This document shows, piece after piece, positions 33,638 through 41,796 of a stretch of DNA of 45,135 nt. Made by a program: the position numbers and the translations under genes. The notes under the pieces were generated by a model. It did not search any database. It was not told where the DNA came from and saw only the letters and a program-made list of their open reading frames with translations. This DNA comes from Actinomycetota bacterium (lineage in GTDB: Bacteria; Actinomycetota; Thermoleophilia; Gaiellales; Gaiellaceae). The stretch covers positions 1 to 45,135 of the forward strand of contig VAYM01000108.1 of NCBI GenBank assembly GCA_005884945.1, in the 5' to 3' direction. Within the stretch, counting starts at the first letter, position 1. Every line of letters starts with the position of its first letter.

Positions 33638-34624
33638 CTACGGCGCGACGGAGTCGGCGTCCGCGGCGAACGGCTTCAACGTCCCATCGCCGTTCGCGGT
33701 CAGGCTCAGGTCGGAGAAGAAGCGCGTCATCACGATTCCCTCGCGGAAGTCGCCGAGCCGCGGCTCGGGACGCTCGCCCCGGGCGAGTGCGAGCGCGAGC
33801 TCGGGATAGCGGCCGCCCGCGGCTAGCGGGAGCGGAAAGCCGCCGCCGAAACGCGGGTTGATATCGGTCACCAGGTGTGAGCCGTCAGCCTCGCGAAAGC
33901 ACTGGATGTTCGCCGGGCCGACGAGGCGCAGCTTCTGGGCAACGTCGCACGCGAACGCGATCAAGCGCTCGTCGCGAATCGTCATCCCCTTGATCGACTC
34001 GCCGCCTTTCGACTCGATCATCGTCCGCGGGATCGCGTTCAGGCAGCGTCCGTCGAGGTCGCAGAAGACGTCGATCGAGAACTCCTCGCCGCCGAGCTGC
34101 GCCTGCACGATCGACTCGACGGGCGTGTAGCGCAGGAAGAACGTGAGCTCGTCGCGGTCGCGGGCACGGTAGATGTGCCGCGATCCGAATCCTTCGCGCG
34201 CCTTGACGAGCAGCGGGAAGGGCGCGTCGTCCGGGACGTCGTCCGGAAGCCACGTCGGCGGCGAGGCAATCCCGCGCTCCTCGAGCAGCACGTGCGCGAG
34301 GTACTTGTCGCCGAGCCGCTCGACCGTGTCTCCGTCCGGCAGCAGGACGAGCGCGCCGAGCTCGTCGCGCGCGCGTGCGAGCAGCGACTGGTCCAGATCG
34401 GTGAGTGGGACGAGGAGATCGACGCCGTCCTCGTCGACGATGCGCCGCAGCGCCCGTACGTACTCCGGATCGTCGATGCGCGGCACGAGGACGTGACGGT
34501 CGGCGTGGTAGAGCGCCGGCGCCAGCGGGTTGACGTCCGCGGCGATCGTCGTCGCGCCTGCGCGGCGAAAGGCACCGACGATGTCGACGCGCTGGCCCGC
34601 GCACGTGAAGAGGACGATGGTCAC
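33638..34624 (-). CDS. ATP-grasp enzyme (carbamoyl-phosphate-synthase-like)
   Basis: The 328-residue protein starts MTIVLFTCAGQRVDIVGAFR at GTG 34622-34624. The N-terminal pre-ATP-grasp domain leads to the ATP-grasp core: LVKAREGFGSRHI (139-151, nucleotide Lys and glycine loop), GGEEFSIDVFCD (178-189) and the metal-binding LVTDINPRFGGGFPL (251-265). Such enzymes couple ATP to joining a carboxylate and an amine or thiol. In polysaccharide loci they are often linked to amino-acid or uronate modification; that is an inference here. It lies between two paralogous GT-C genes, with a possible promoter of its own (TAGGCT). Confidence 0.85.
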   Translation of the reverse strand: MTIVLFTCAGQRVDIVGAFRRAGATTIAADVNPLAPALYHADRHVLVPRIDDPEYVRALRRIVDEDGVDLLVPLTDLDQSLLARARDELGALVLLPDGDTVERLGDKYLAHVLLEERGIASPPTWLPDDVPDDAPFPLLVKAREGFGSRHIYRARDRDELTFFLRYTPVESIVQAQLGGEEFSIDVFCDLDGRCLNAIPRTMIESKGGESIKGMTIRDERLIAFACDVAQKLRLVGPANIQCFREADGSHLVTDINPRFGGGFPLPLAAGGRYPELALALARGERPEPRLGDFREGIVMTRFFSDLSLTANGDGTLKPFAADADSVAP

Positions 34625-34631
34625 GCCGTGG

Positions 34632-34637
34632 AGCCTA
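34632..34637 (-). promoter_or_regulatory. Internal -10 element TAGGCT for the ATP-grasp gene
   Basis: TAGGCT on the minus strand, seven bases before GTG 34624 and just after the preceding stop (34639-34641). Confidence 0.45.
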
Positions 34638-34638
34638 G

Positions 34639-35853
34639 TCAGTAAAGGAGAAAAGGAAGGCTCAGGACTGCCAGCGCGACGAGGAAAACGGCGAGCACGA
34701 GAGCCCAGCCGCGGCCCCGCGCGGCGATGCGGTCGCACGCGAGACCGAAGCCGAGCGCCCAGCCCGGCGCCGTCGTGAGCATGTAGCTCGCCTTCAGGAC
34801 GTCGCCGTCGGGCGTCGGATAGCTGACCGTGAAGTAGAGGTAGCCGAGGATGCCGAGGCCCGGCAGGAGCGCGACCGGAAGCCGCGCGGGGACGCGTCGC
34901 GCGGCCGCGAGCAGGGCGAGCCATCCGACGACGGCGAGCAGAGTCGGCACGAGCCCGAGGAAGCTCTGGCGCTCGCGGTTCCCGCGCCAGACGCCGAAGT
35001 AGTCGCCCCAGACCTCGCTGTACGTCGTCGGGACCGCCTCGTTGACGAAGTGCGGTCGCATCGGATCGGTGAGCACGGCCGGCAGCCCGAGACCGGCGTA
35101 GAAGCGCGCCGGCCGTCGTTCGTAGATCGGCTTGCTCGGCGCGGGCCGGTCGAAGACTGGATTTCCGTACTTCACCGCCTGGCGGATGTACCACGGCGAC
35201 GCGACGACTGCGGTCGCGAGCACGACGACCGCGAGCGCGCGCCACGGCACGCGCGCGACGAGGAAGGCGATTACGACGGCCGCGAACGTCCACAGCGAGA
35301 ACGCGCGCACGAGCTGGCCGAGCCCGAGGACGACCCCGCACGCGAGCGTGGACGTCAGGCGATAGTCGCGCCGTCCGAGGATGCGCGCCGCGAGCAGCAG
35401 CGCAACGGACGAGAGGAGCAGCGACAGCGGCTCCGGATGGAACATCGCCCCGACGCGCAGCACGACCGGCAGGAAGCAGAAGAAGCCGAGCGCCGCCACC
35501 TGCAGCCACCGCCGCCCGGGGAAGAGCTCGCGCGCGAGCAACCACAGCACGCCCGCGGTCGCGAGCAGCACGAGCCAGTTGAGCGCCTGCGCAAGCTTGT
35601 GCGGATCTCCCGAGTGCACGTGCTCGCCGATCACTGTGGCAATCCCCGCGAGCGCGTAGAAGCCGGGCGGCGTGTAGTACTCGCTCCGCGTTCCCGCGCC
35701 GGGGATCTCGCCGTGGTGGATCAGCAGGTCGGCGTACTGCTCGTGCTGCGCGACGTCGTAGCCGAGCCCGCTCGGATACTTCGCCGCGTTCCAGCCGGTC
35801 ACGACGACGAACGCGAGCGCGATAGCGATCGCGGCGACTGTGCTACTGCGCAA
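34639..35853 (-). CDS. GT-C membrane glycosyltransferase (paralogue A)
   Basis: The 404-residue polytopic protein starts MRSSTVAAIAIALAFVVVTG from TTG 35851-35853, 11 bases inside the previous gene. The outside loop has GYDVAQHEQYADLLIHHGEI and YYTPPGFYALAG, then MFHPEPLSLLLSS. It shares ERRPARFYAGL, VWGDYFGVW and SYPTPDGDVLKASYMLTTAP with the gene at 32351-33634. The acidic loop D-x-x-QH and Y-x-PPG fit a GT39/ArnT-like GT-C protein using a lipid-linked donor. Confidence 0.78.
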   Translation of the reverse strand: MRSSTVAAIAIALAFVVVTGWNAAKYPSGLGYDVAQHEQYADLLIHHGEIPGAGTRSEYYTPPGFYALAGIATVIGEHVHSGDPHKLAQALNWLVLLATAGVLWLLARELFPGRRWLQVAALGFFCFLPVVLRVGAMFHPEPLSLLLSSVALLLAARILGRRDYRLTSTLACGVVLGLGQLVRAFSLWTFAAVVIAFLVARVPWRALAVVVLATAVVASPWYIRQAVKYGNPVFDRPAPSKPIYERRPARFYAGLGLPAVLTDPMRPHFVNEAVPTTYSEVWGDYFGVWRGNRERQSFLGLVPTLLAVVGWLALLAAARRVPARLPVALLPGLGILGYLYFTVSYPTPDGDVLKASYMLTTAPGWALGFGLACDRIAARGRGWALVLAVFLVALAVLSLPFLLY

Positions 35854-37054
35854 GCTCGAGCAGCAGCTCGCGGTAACGGCCGACGGCGACGTTGCGATCG
35901 CCTTCGGCCATGACCCACTCTCGTCCCAGCCGCCCCATGCGCTCGAGGTCGTACTTCCCGTCGTGCGCGTCGCGGATCGCGCGCGCGAGCAGCTCGGGCC
36001 GGCGCGGCGGCACGACGACTCCGCAGTCGACCTCCTGCACGACCTGTGCCGTCTCGCTCTCCGCGTCCGCGGCGACGATCACCGGGCGCGCGACGGCGAG
36101 GATCCCGTAGAGCCTGCTCGGCACGACGTAACCGGCGAGGCCGGGCGCGAGCCCGACGACGTGCACGTCCGCGGCGGAAAGCGACTGCGCGAGCAGGTGG
36201 CGCGGCTCGTAGTAGCGGAACTTCACCTGCTCGACCTCGAGCAGCTCTGCGAGCGAGACGAGCTCCGCGTGCCGTGCGCCCGTGCCGATGATCGCAATCA
36301 GGAGGTCGTCGAGGTCGCGCAGGAACGTGGCGGAGCGGACGAGCGAGTCGAGGTCCTGCGCGTGGCCGACGTTGCCGGAGTGCATGACGACGAACTTCTC
36401 CGCGAAGCCGGTCTCGCGTGCCCACGCGTTGTTCTTCTCCTGCGGCGTCAGCCGCGTCGTGTCGACCCAGTTCGGGATCACGCGGACGCGATCCGGCGGC
36501 GCGCCCTTCTCCTCGAGCCGGCGGCGCATCGTCTCGCCGATCGCCACGAGCCGGTCGGCGCGGCGCAGGTAGATGCGCACGAGCACGCGCAGCAGGCTCA
36601 TCAGCGCCGGATTCTCGAGCCGCTTCAGCTGTACGGCGATCTCGGGGAAGACGTCCTGGCTGATGACGACGAGCGGAGCGCGGAAACGGCGTGCGACGAG
36701 CAGCGCCACGTCCGCGACGATCGGCGGGTCGGTCATGCAGAGCACGACGTCGGGCCGCTCGCCGCGCAGTCCGTACCGAAGTGCGTTCGTCAGGTAGGAC
36801 ACGTAGTTCGCCGCGCGCGCGAAGATCTTCGAGCGCTCGTACGACGTCGACGGGACGCGGACGATCTCGACGCCGTTGTGGACGAGCCGGCGCGGCTCGT
36901 CCTCGTGGCCGTGGAGGACGCCGGTCACGACCTTCACCTCGCACTCCTCGGCCAGCGCCTCGCACAGCTCCGTGAGCAGCTGCGCCGTCGCCTCGACACC
37001 GGGCCAGTAGTACTGGTTGAGGACGAGCAGGCGCGGCTTGCGAGTCTCCGGCAC
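35843..37054 (-). CDS. Glycosyltransferase family 4, WcaI-like
   Basis: The 403-residue protein starts MPETRKPRLLVLNQYYWPGV from GTG 37052-37054. It has ATAQLLTELCEALAEECEVK, VVLCMTDPPIVADVALLVAR, VISQDVFPEIAVQL, VIPNWVDTTRLTP, FVVMHSGNVGHAQDLDSLVR and the donor-site segment VVGLAPGLAGYVVPSRLYGI. The TDPP, QDVFPE, PNWVD and VPSRLYG set is typical of WcaI-type fucosyl or related transferases. It heads the eight-gene unit, and a TAGCCT hexamer lies six bases upstream. Confidence 0.89.
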   Translation of the reverse strand: MPETRKPRLLVLNQYYWPGVEATAQLLTELCEALAEECEVKVVTGVLHGHEDEPRRLVHNGVEIVRVPSTSYERSKIFARAANYVSYLTNALRYGLRGERPDVVLCMTDPPIVADVALLVARRFRAPLVVISQDVFPEIAVQLKRLENPALMSLLRVLVRIYLRRADRLVAIGETMRRRLEEKGAPPDRVRVIPNWVDTTRLTPQEKNNAWARETGFAEKFVVMHSGNVGHAQDLDSLVRSATFLRDLDDLLIAIIGTGARHAELVSLAELLEVEQVKFRYYEPRHLLAQSLSAADVHVVGLAPGLAGYVVPSRLYGILAVARPVIVAADAESETAQVVQEVDCGVVVPPRRPELLARAIRDAHDGKYDLERMGRLGREWVMAEGDRNVAVGRYRELLLELAQ

Positions 37055-37060
37055 GCGGGA

Positions 37061-37066
37061 AGGCTA
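37061..37066 (-). promoter_or_regulatory. -10 element TAGCCT (overlapping pair)
   Basis: TAGCCT on the minus strand, six bases before GTG 37054. It shares two bases with the plus-strand element. Confidence 0.5.
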
Positions 37067-37070
37067 GCGT
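37065..37070 (+). promoter_or_regulatory. -10 element TAGCGT (overlapping pair)
   Basis: TAGCGT, seven bases before GTG 37078. The same hexamer serves the divergent pair at 40287. Confidence 0.5.
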
Positions 37071-37077
37071 TCTGCCC

Positions 37078-38232
37078 GTGCGCATCCTGTTCGCAGCGCC
37101 GGTTTGGTGGCCGTCGCGCGCGTTCGGCGGCCCGGTCGTCGCGGCGCGCGAGCTCGTCCGGCGGCTCGTCGACCACGGATACGCCGTCGACGTCGTCACG
37201 ACGACGATCGTCGACCTCGAGGACAGGCCTTCGGCTCGATCCTCCGTCGCCGAGGTCGACGGCGCGACCGTCCACTACCTCGCGACGCCGCTCCGCTACC
37301 GCTGGATGGGGATCACGCCGACGCTGCCGGTGTCGCTCGAGCGGCTGCCGCGTCCGGACGTCGCGCACGTCTTCGGCTTTCGCGACGTCGTGACGACCGC
37401 AACTGCGGCGTGGTGCCGTGTCCGCCGGATCCCGTACGTGTTCGAGCCGCTCGGGATGTTCGAGCCGCGGTTGCGCAAGGTTCTTCTGAAGCGCGCGCTC
37501 GACGCGTCGCTCTATCGCGGCGTTGCGCGCGGCGCCGCCGCGGTCGCGGTCGCGTCCGAACGCGAGCGTGACGCTGTTGTCGCGCGAGGTGTCGATCCGG
37601 AGCGCGTGCACGTCCGGGGCAACGGGTTCCCCGAGCCCGGCAACGGTCGTCTGGCTTTCGGCGACATGCGCGCGCAGCTCGGCATCGGCGAGAACGACCC
37701 GCTCGTCCTCTACGTCGGGCGGATCGCGGCGGGCAAGGGCATCGAGTACCTGGTCGAAGCCGCGCGCCGGATTCCGCGCGCACACGTCGTGATCGTCGGA
37801 CCCGACGACCGTCACGGCACGGCCGTCGACGCCGCCGCGAACGTCCACGTCCTGCCTGCGACGGACGAGCCGCCGCTCGCGCTCTATCGGCAGGCGGACG
37901 TGTTCGTGCTCCCTTCCGCGGGCGAGAGCTTTGGGATGGTCGCGGCGGAGGCGGCCGCGGCCGGCACGGCGGTGATCGTGTCAGACCGGTGCGGGATCGC
38001 GAGCTCGTTCCGCGACGGGGAAGCGCTCGTCGTGCCGTACGACCGCGAGGCCGTCGTCGACGCGGTGCAACGGGTCGTCGCCGACCACGAGCTACGCGCG
38101 CGGCTCGCGCGCGGTGCGCTCGAGGCGGCGCGGCGGACGTCGTGGGACGATGTGACGGACAGGCAGGAGGCGATCTACCGCGCGATCGCTTCGTGCACCG
38201 CGGCGACGAAGCTCTCGACGGACGAGTCGTAG
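37078..38232 (+). CDS. Glycosyltransferase family 4
   Basis: The 384-residue protein starts MRILFAAPVWWPSRAFGGPV at GTG 37078. It has VAHVFGFRDVVTTATAAWCR, YVFEPLGMFEPRLRKVLLKR, VRGNGFPEPGNGRL, VLYVGRIAAGKGIEYLVEAA and PSAGESFGMVAAEAAAAGTA (E-x7-E), then FRDGEALVVPYDREAVV. It stands alone on its strand. Its last 58 bases overlap the convergent fusion gene. Confidence 0.9.
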   Translation: MRILFAAPVWWPSRAFGGPVVAARELVRRLVDHGYAVDVVTTTIVDLEDRPSARSSVAEVDGATVHYLATPLRYRWMGITPTLPVSLERLPRPDVAHVFGFRDVVTTATAAWCRVRRIPYVFEPLGMFEPRLRKVLLKRALDASLYRGVARGAAAVAVASERERDAVVARGVDPERVHVRGNGFPEPGNGRLAFGDMRAQLGIGENDPLVLYVGRIAAGKGIEYLVEAARRIPRAHVVIVGPDDRHGTAVDAAANVHVLPATDEPPLALYRQADVFVLPSAGESFGMVAAEAAAAGTAVIVSDRCGIASSFRDGEALVVPYDREAVVDAVQRVVADHELRARLARGALEAARRTSWDDVTDRQEAIYRAIASCTAATKLSTDES

Positions 38233-40280
38233 TCCCAGTCGCCGACGAGCGCCTGCGAGCGCTCGCCCATCGCGCTGCGTCGAACCGGGTCGGCCGCGAG
38301 CCGTCGCAATGCCCGAGCTGCGGCTGCGGCGTCGCCGGCGGGAACGAGGAAGCCGTTCTCTCCGTCCCGCAACAAGTCGTGCGCCGCGCCGACCTGGTCG
38401 GAGAGGACGAGCGGCAGGCCCGAAGCCGCCGCCTCGTTCACGACGACGCCCCAGGACTCGCGCGACGAGAGCAGCGCGAAGACGTCGCCCGCGACGTAGA
38501 CGCGCGCGAGCTCGCCACTGTCCAGATGGCCGGTCGTGTGCAGACGAACGCCGAGCTCCGAAGCCAGCCATTCGAGCCGCGTCTGCTCGGGCCCGTGACC
38601 GGCGAGAACGAGTGCGAGGCGCTCGTCGCCGGCATCCGCGACGGAACGGATGAGCGTGTCGAACCCCTTCTCCGCTGCAACACGGCCGACGGACACGACG
38701 ACGACGTCCTCCTCGCCGAAACCGAGCCCCGCACGCAGCTCCGGCCGCCGTTTCGCGAGCGCCGCGGCGCGGTGCCGCCACGCGGGGACGTCGATCGTGT
38801 TCGCGAAGACGCGGATCCGTTCCGCGTCGGCGCCGCGTGCCTCGAGCGAGCGGCGCGCGAGCGAACCGACGGCGAGCGCGCCGGCCGCCGGCCGCACCAG
38901 GCGCGGGACGACGGTTCCTTTGACCGCCCGGCGCCAGCCCGGCCGAGGGCCGTGGTCGTGGCTCTCGACCAGGAGCACGTACGGGATTCGACGGCGGCGG
39001 CACCACGCGACGGCGGCCTGCGACGCGAACGTGCTCCAGCCGGAGACGACGACGACCTGCGGATCGGCCGCCGCGAGCGCGCGGGTGATCCCCGGGGTGA
39101 CCGGATACTCGTGGTGAAGCAGCCGGGCGACGCCGGGGACGCGCACGCCGTCGAGGAAGACGCTCGGGTGGTGCGGCTCGACCGACCACGTGCGCCCCGC
39201 AACCGTGCGGGCCGCGTAGACGACCGTGAGCTCGACGTCCGGCCGCGTCGAGACGCGGTCGAAGAGCGGCGCGCGATACGGAGTCGGCTCGGGCGAGACG
39301 ACCGCGACACGCAGCGCCTGGTCTCCGCTGAGCTCGCGTAGCCACGACGTCGCCTTCTGTGCATCCGGACGCCGAATGCGCCGGGCTGCGGCCCGGCCGA
39401 AGACCGTCGGCGAGAGTCGAATCGCGGTCGCGACGTGGCCCGCGCGCGCAAGCCGCCTCGCCGCCGCGTCGCGGACGCCGCGGTCGACACCGTGACGTTC
39501 CTCGAACCGACGCAGCAGCCCGAGGAACGCGTCGGGCCGAACCTTCTCGCCGACGCCGAACCGCCACGCGCCTTCCGCATCCGGGGTGAGCTTCCCGATC
39601 TCGCGGAGCGCGACGTCGCGCTGGAACGAGCGCTGCAGGTCTCCTCGCCGCAGCGTCGCCTGCCCCGGATGGATGCGCTTGAGCACGAGCGGCTCCGTGA
39701 GGTTGTCGCCGTCGGCATGCTCGAGCAGCCGGGCCCAGAGGTCGTAGTCCTCGCTCTCGAGCAGCGCCGGGTCGTACCGCAGCCAGTGGCGCTCGAGCAC
39801 CTCCCGGTCGACGAGCACGGTCGGATGGAAGAACGGCGAGCTGAACAACGCCTGCCAGCGCACGGCGAGCGCGCCCGCCGGCATCCGGTGCAGCCGTCCC
39901 GGGCGTCCGCCTTCGTCGAGATCGAGCACTGCAGAGCCGACGACCGCCACGCGCGGCTCGCGCTGCATGCGCGCCACCTGGAGCGCGAGACGTTCCGGCA
40001 TCGCGACGTCGTCGGCGTCGAGGCGCGCGAGGTAGCGCCCCGACGCCCGGTCGAGCCCGCGGTTCAACGACGCGGCGAGGCCGAGCTGCCGGTCGTTTCG
40101 CTCGACATGGACACGTGAATCGCGAACCGCCGCGAGCGCGTCCGGCGTGTCGTCGGTCGACGCGTCGTCGATCACGACCAGCTCGAGGTCGCGCAGCGTC
40201 TGGCGAAGCACGCTCTCGACAGCCGTACGAACGAAGCGCGCGTCGTCGTGAACGGCCAGCAGGACGGAGACGAGTGGCAC
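38175..40280 (-). CDS. Two-domain glycosyltransferase: GT2 fused to GT4
   Basis: The 701-residue protein starts MPLVSVLLAVHDDARFVRTA at GTG 40278-40280. Residues 1 to about 230 are a GT2 domain: VVIDDAST (35-42), ARLDADDVAMPERL (85-98, metal DxD) and LESEDYDLWARLL. A linker rich in arginine and leucine follows to about 320. A full GT4 domain then runs to the end: LRVAVVSPEPTPYRAPLFDR, LLVESHDHGPR, VVVSVGRVAAEKGFDTLIRS and SRESWGVVVNEAAASGLPLV (E-x7-E), with LRDGENGFLVPAGDAAAAAR. No in-frame ATG or GTG start is obvious at the junction, so it looks like a true fusion that could add two sugars in sequence. Confidence 0.87.
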   Translation of the reverse strand: MPLVSVLLAVHDDARFVRTAVESVLRQTLRDLELVVIDDASTDDTPDALAAVRDSRVHVERNDRQLGLAASLNRGLDRASGRYLARLDADDVAMPERLALQVARMQREPRVAVVGSAVLDLDEGGRPGRLHRMPAGALAVRWQALFSSPFFHPTVLVDREVLERHWLRYDPALLESEDYDLWARLLEHADGDNLTEPLVLKRIHPGQATLRRGDLQRSFQRDVALREIGKLTPDAEGAWRFGVGEKVRPDAFLGLLRRFEERHGVDRGVRDAAARRLARAGHVATAIRLSPTVFGRAAARRIRRPDAQKATSWLRELSGDQALRVAVVSPEPTPYRAPLFDRVSTRPDVELTVVYAARTVAGRTWSVEPHHPSVFLDGVRVPGVARLLHHEYPVTPGITRALAAADPQVVVVSGWSTFASQAAVAWCRRRRIPYVLLVESHDHGPRPGWRRAVKGTVVPRLVRPAAGALAVGSLARRSLEARGADAERIRVFANTIDVPAWRHRAAALAKRRPELRAGLGFGEEDVVVVSVGRVAAEKGFDTLIRSVADAGDERLALVLAGHGPEQTRLEWLASELGVRLHTTGHLDSGELARVYVAGDVFALLSSRESWGVVVNEAAASGLPLVLSDQVGAAHDLLRDGENGFLVPAGDAAAAARALRRLAADPVRRSAMGERSQALVGDWDYDSSVESFVAAVHEAIAR

Positions 40281-40286
40281 GGGCGC

Positions 40287-40292
40287 TAGCGT
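40287..40292 (+). promoter_or_regulatory. -10 element TAGCGT (overlapping pair)
   Basis: TAGCGT, eight bases before GTG 40301. It shares five bases with the minus-strand TACGCT. Confidence 0.55.
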
Positions 40293-40293
40293 A
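40288..40293 (-). promoter_or_regulatory. -10 element TACGCT (overlapping pair)
   Basis: TACGCT on the minus strand, seven bases before GTG 40280. Confidence 0.55.
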
Positions 40294-40300
40294 CGGCTCC

Positions 40301-41113
40301 GTGGCGTTCTTCGATCTGATCGTCGCGACCGTCGACCGCGTCGACGAGCTCGACGGACTGCTCGCGTCGCTCGAGCGCCAGACGTTTCGAGACTTCCGCG
40401 TGATCGTCGTCGACCAGAACGAGGACGATCGGCTCGCGGACGTGCTGCGAAAGCGCGACGTGACGCACCTGCGGTCGACGCGTGGGCTCTCGCGGGCCCG
40501 CAACGTCGCGCTGGGCCAGGTCGACGCGCAGGTCGTGGCCTTTCCGGACGACGACTGCCGCTATCCCGACGATCTGCTCGAACGGGTCGCGGAGCGCCTC
40601 GCGGACGACACGCTCGAGGGGCTGACCGGCCGGGAGGTGGACGTCGACGGAAACTCCTCCGCCTCGTGGCGCCGCGACGTGGCGACACTCACGCGCGACA
40701 ATCTCTGGAACCGCGCGATCTCGTTCACGATCTTCCTCCGCGCATCGCTCGTCGGTCGCGTCGGCGAGTTCGACGAGGAGCTCGGGCTGGGATCGGGCAC
40801 GCGCTGGTCGTCAGGCGAGGAGACCGACTACCTGATCCGCGCGGTCGACGCGGGCGCTCGAATCGAGTACGACCCCGACGTCGTCGTCGTGCACGCGGGC
40901 ACCGCGCGTCCTGCGCCGGAAGTCGGCGCGCGGGATGGTGCGAGCCTCGGCTACATCCTCCGCAAGCACAGGTATCCGCTCCGAACCGTCGGCGGAATGC
41001 TGGGGCGCCCCGTCGGCGGCGCGATGCTCGCGCTCGCGCGACGCGACACCGCGCGCGCTGCGTTCCACGTCTCGACGTTGCGCGGCCGGCTGCGCGGTTA
41101 CCGCGCGGCGTGA
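40301..41113 (+). CDS. Glycosyltransferase family 2
   Basis: The 270-residue protein starts MAFFDLIVATVDRVDELDGL at GTG 40301. It has VIVVDQNEDDRL (34-45), TRGLSRARNVALGQ (60-73), VAFPDDDCRYPDDLLE (79-94, metal-binding acidic cluster) and SGEETDYLIRAVDAGARIEY. The last part is the acceptor-side ED-type motif of inverting GT2 enzymes. In-frame extensions upstream would cross the divergent promoter, so GTG 40301 is preferred. It overlaps the next gene by GTGA. Confidence 0.89.
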   Translation: MAFFDLIVATVDRVDELDGLLASLERQTFRDFRVIVVDQNEDDRLADVLRKRDVTHLRSTRGLSRARNVALGQVDAQVVAFPDDDCRYPDDLLERVAERLADDTLEGLTGREVDVDGNSSASWRRDVATLTRDNLWNRAISFTIFLRASLVGRVGEFDEELGLGSGTRWSSGEETDYLIRAVDAGARIEYDPDVVVVHAGTARPAPEVGARDGASLGYILRKHRYPLRTVGGMLGRPVGGAMLALARRDTARAAFHVSTLRGRLRGYRAA

Positions 41114-41796
41114 TCGGCGCCGCGCACAGGCTCGGCGAACGCGTCCGGCGCGCCGCGCGAGTCGCACGGAGGTCGAAGCAGATCGACGCGTACCTCCGCG
41201 TGCACTCCGACCGGAACCTGCAGCTCGGCACCGGCGACAACCACCTCGACGGCTGGCTCAACACGGACATTCACGACTTCACGGGTCGCGGCGACGTCGT
41301 CTACCTGGATCTGCGCCGGCGGTTTCCGCTTCCCGACGACTCCTTCGACCTCGTCTACTCGGAGCACGTGATCGAGCACGTCGACTACGCGGACGGTCTC
41401 CACAGCCTGCGCGAGTCCTGCCGCGTGCTCCGCCCCGGCGGTCGCATCCGGATCGCGACGCCGTCGCTCGAGCGCCTGCTGCGCCTGTACGACGCCGACC
41501 TGAGCGAGGTACAGCGGCGCTACCTGCGCTGGGCGCGCGAGTCGTTCGTCGCGGACGCAGACGTCGACCTTCCCGGGTTCGTCGTCAACAACTTCTTGCG
41601 CGCCTGGGGTCATAGGTTCGTCTACGACGCACAGACGCTGCGACATGCGCTCGAGCTTGCCGGGTTCGTCGACGTCGAGGAGCAGGCCGTCGGTGAGAGC
41701 GGCGACGAGCGGCTGCGCGGGCTCGAGCATCACATCCCCGAGGCGGCCGAGTTCAACGAGTACGAGACGATCGTGCTCGAGGCCCGGAAGCCGTGA
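41110..41796 (+). CDS. SAM-dependent methyltransferase
   Basis: The 228-residue protein starts MIGAAHRLGERVRRAARVAR at GTG 41110, then LQLGTGDNHLDGWLNTDIHD, RRRFPLPDDSFDLVYSEHVI, EHVDYADGLHSLRESCRVLR and PGGRIRIATPSLERLLRLY. The LGTGxNxLxGWLNTD opening is typical of methyltransferases in polysaccharide loci (Methyltransf_11/23 type). It is coupled to the GT2 gene by GTGA. Its last 44 bases overlap the frameshifted GT4 on the other strand. Confidence 0.88.
   Translation: MIGAAHRLGERVRRAARVARRSKQIDAYLRVHSDRNLQLGTGDNHLDGWLNTDIHDFTGRGDVVYLDLRRRFPLPDDSFDLVYSEHVIEHVDYADGLHSLRESCRVLRPGGRIRIATPSLERLLRLYDADLSEVQRRYLRWARESFVADADVDLPGFVVNNFLRAWGHRFVYDAQTLRHALELAGFVDVEEQAVGESGDERLRGLEHHIPEAAEFNEYETIVLEARKP

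Noticed and set aside
38092-40503. An 803-codon minus-strand open frame
   Set aside because: It is an out-of-frame copy of the GT2-GT4 fusion region. Its Arg/Pro-rich translation has no motifs, while the frame used in the annotation has both GT signatures.
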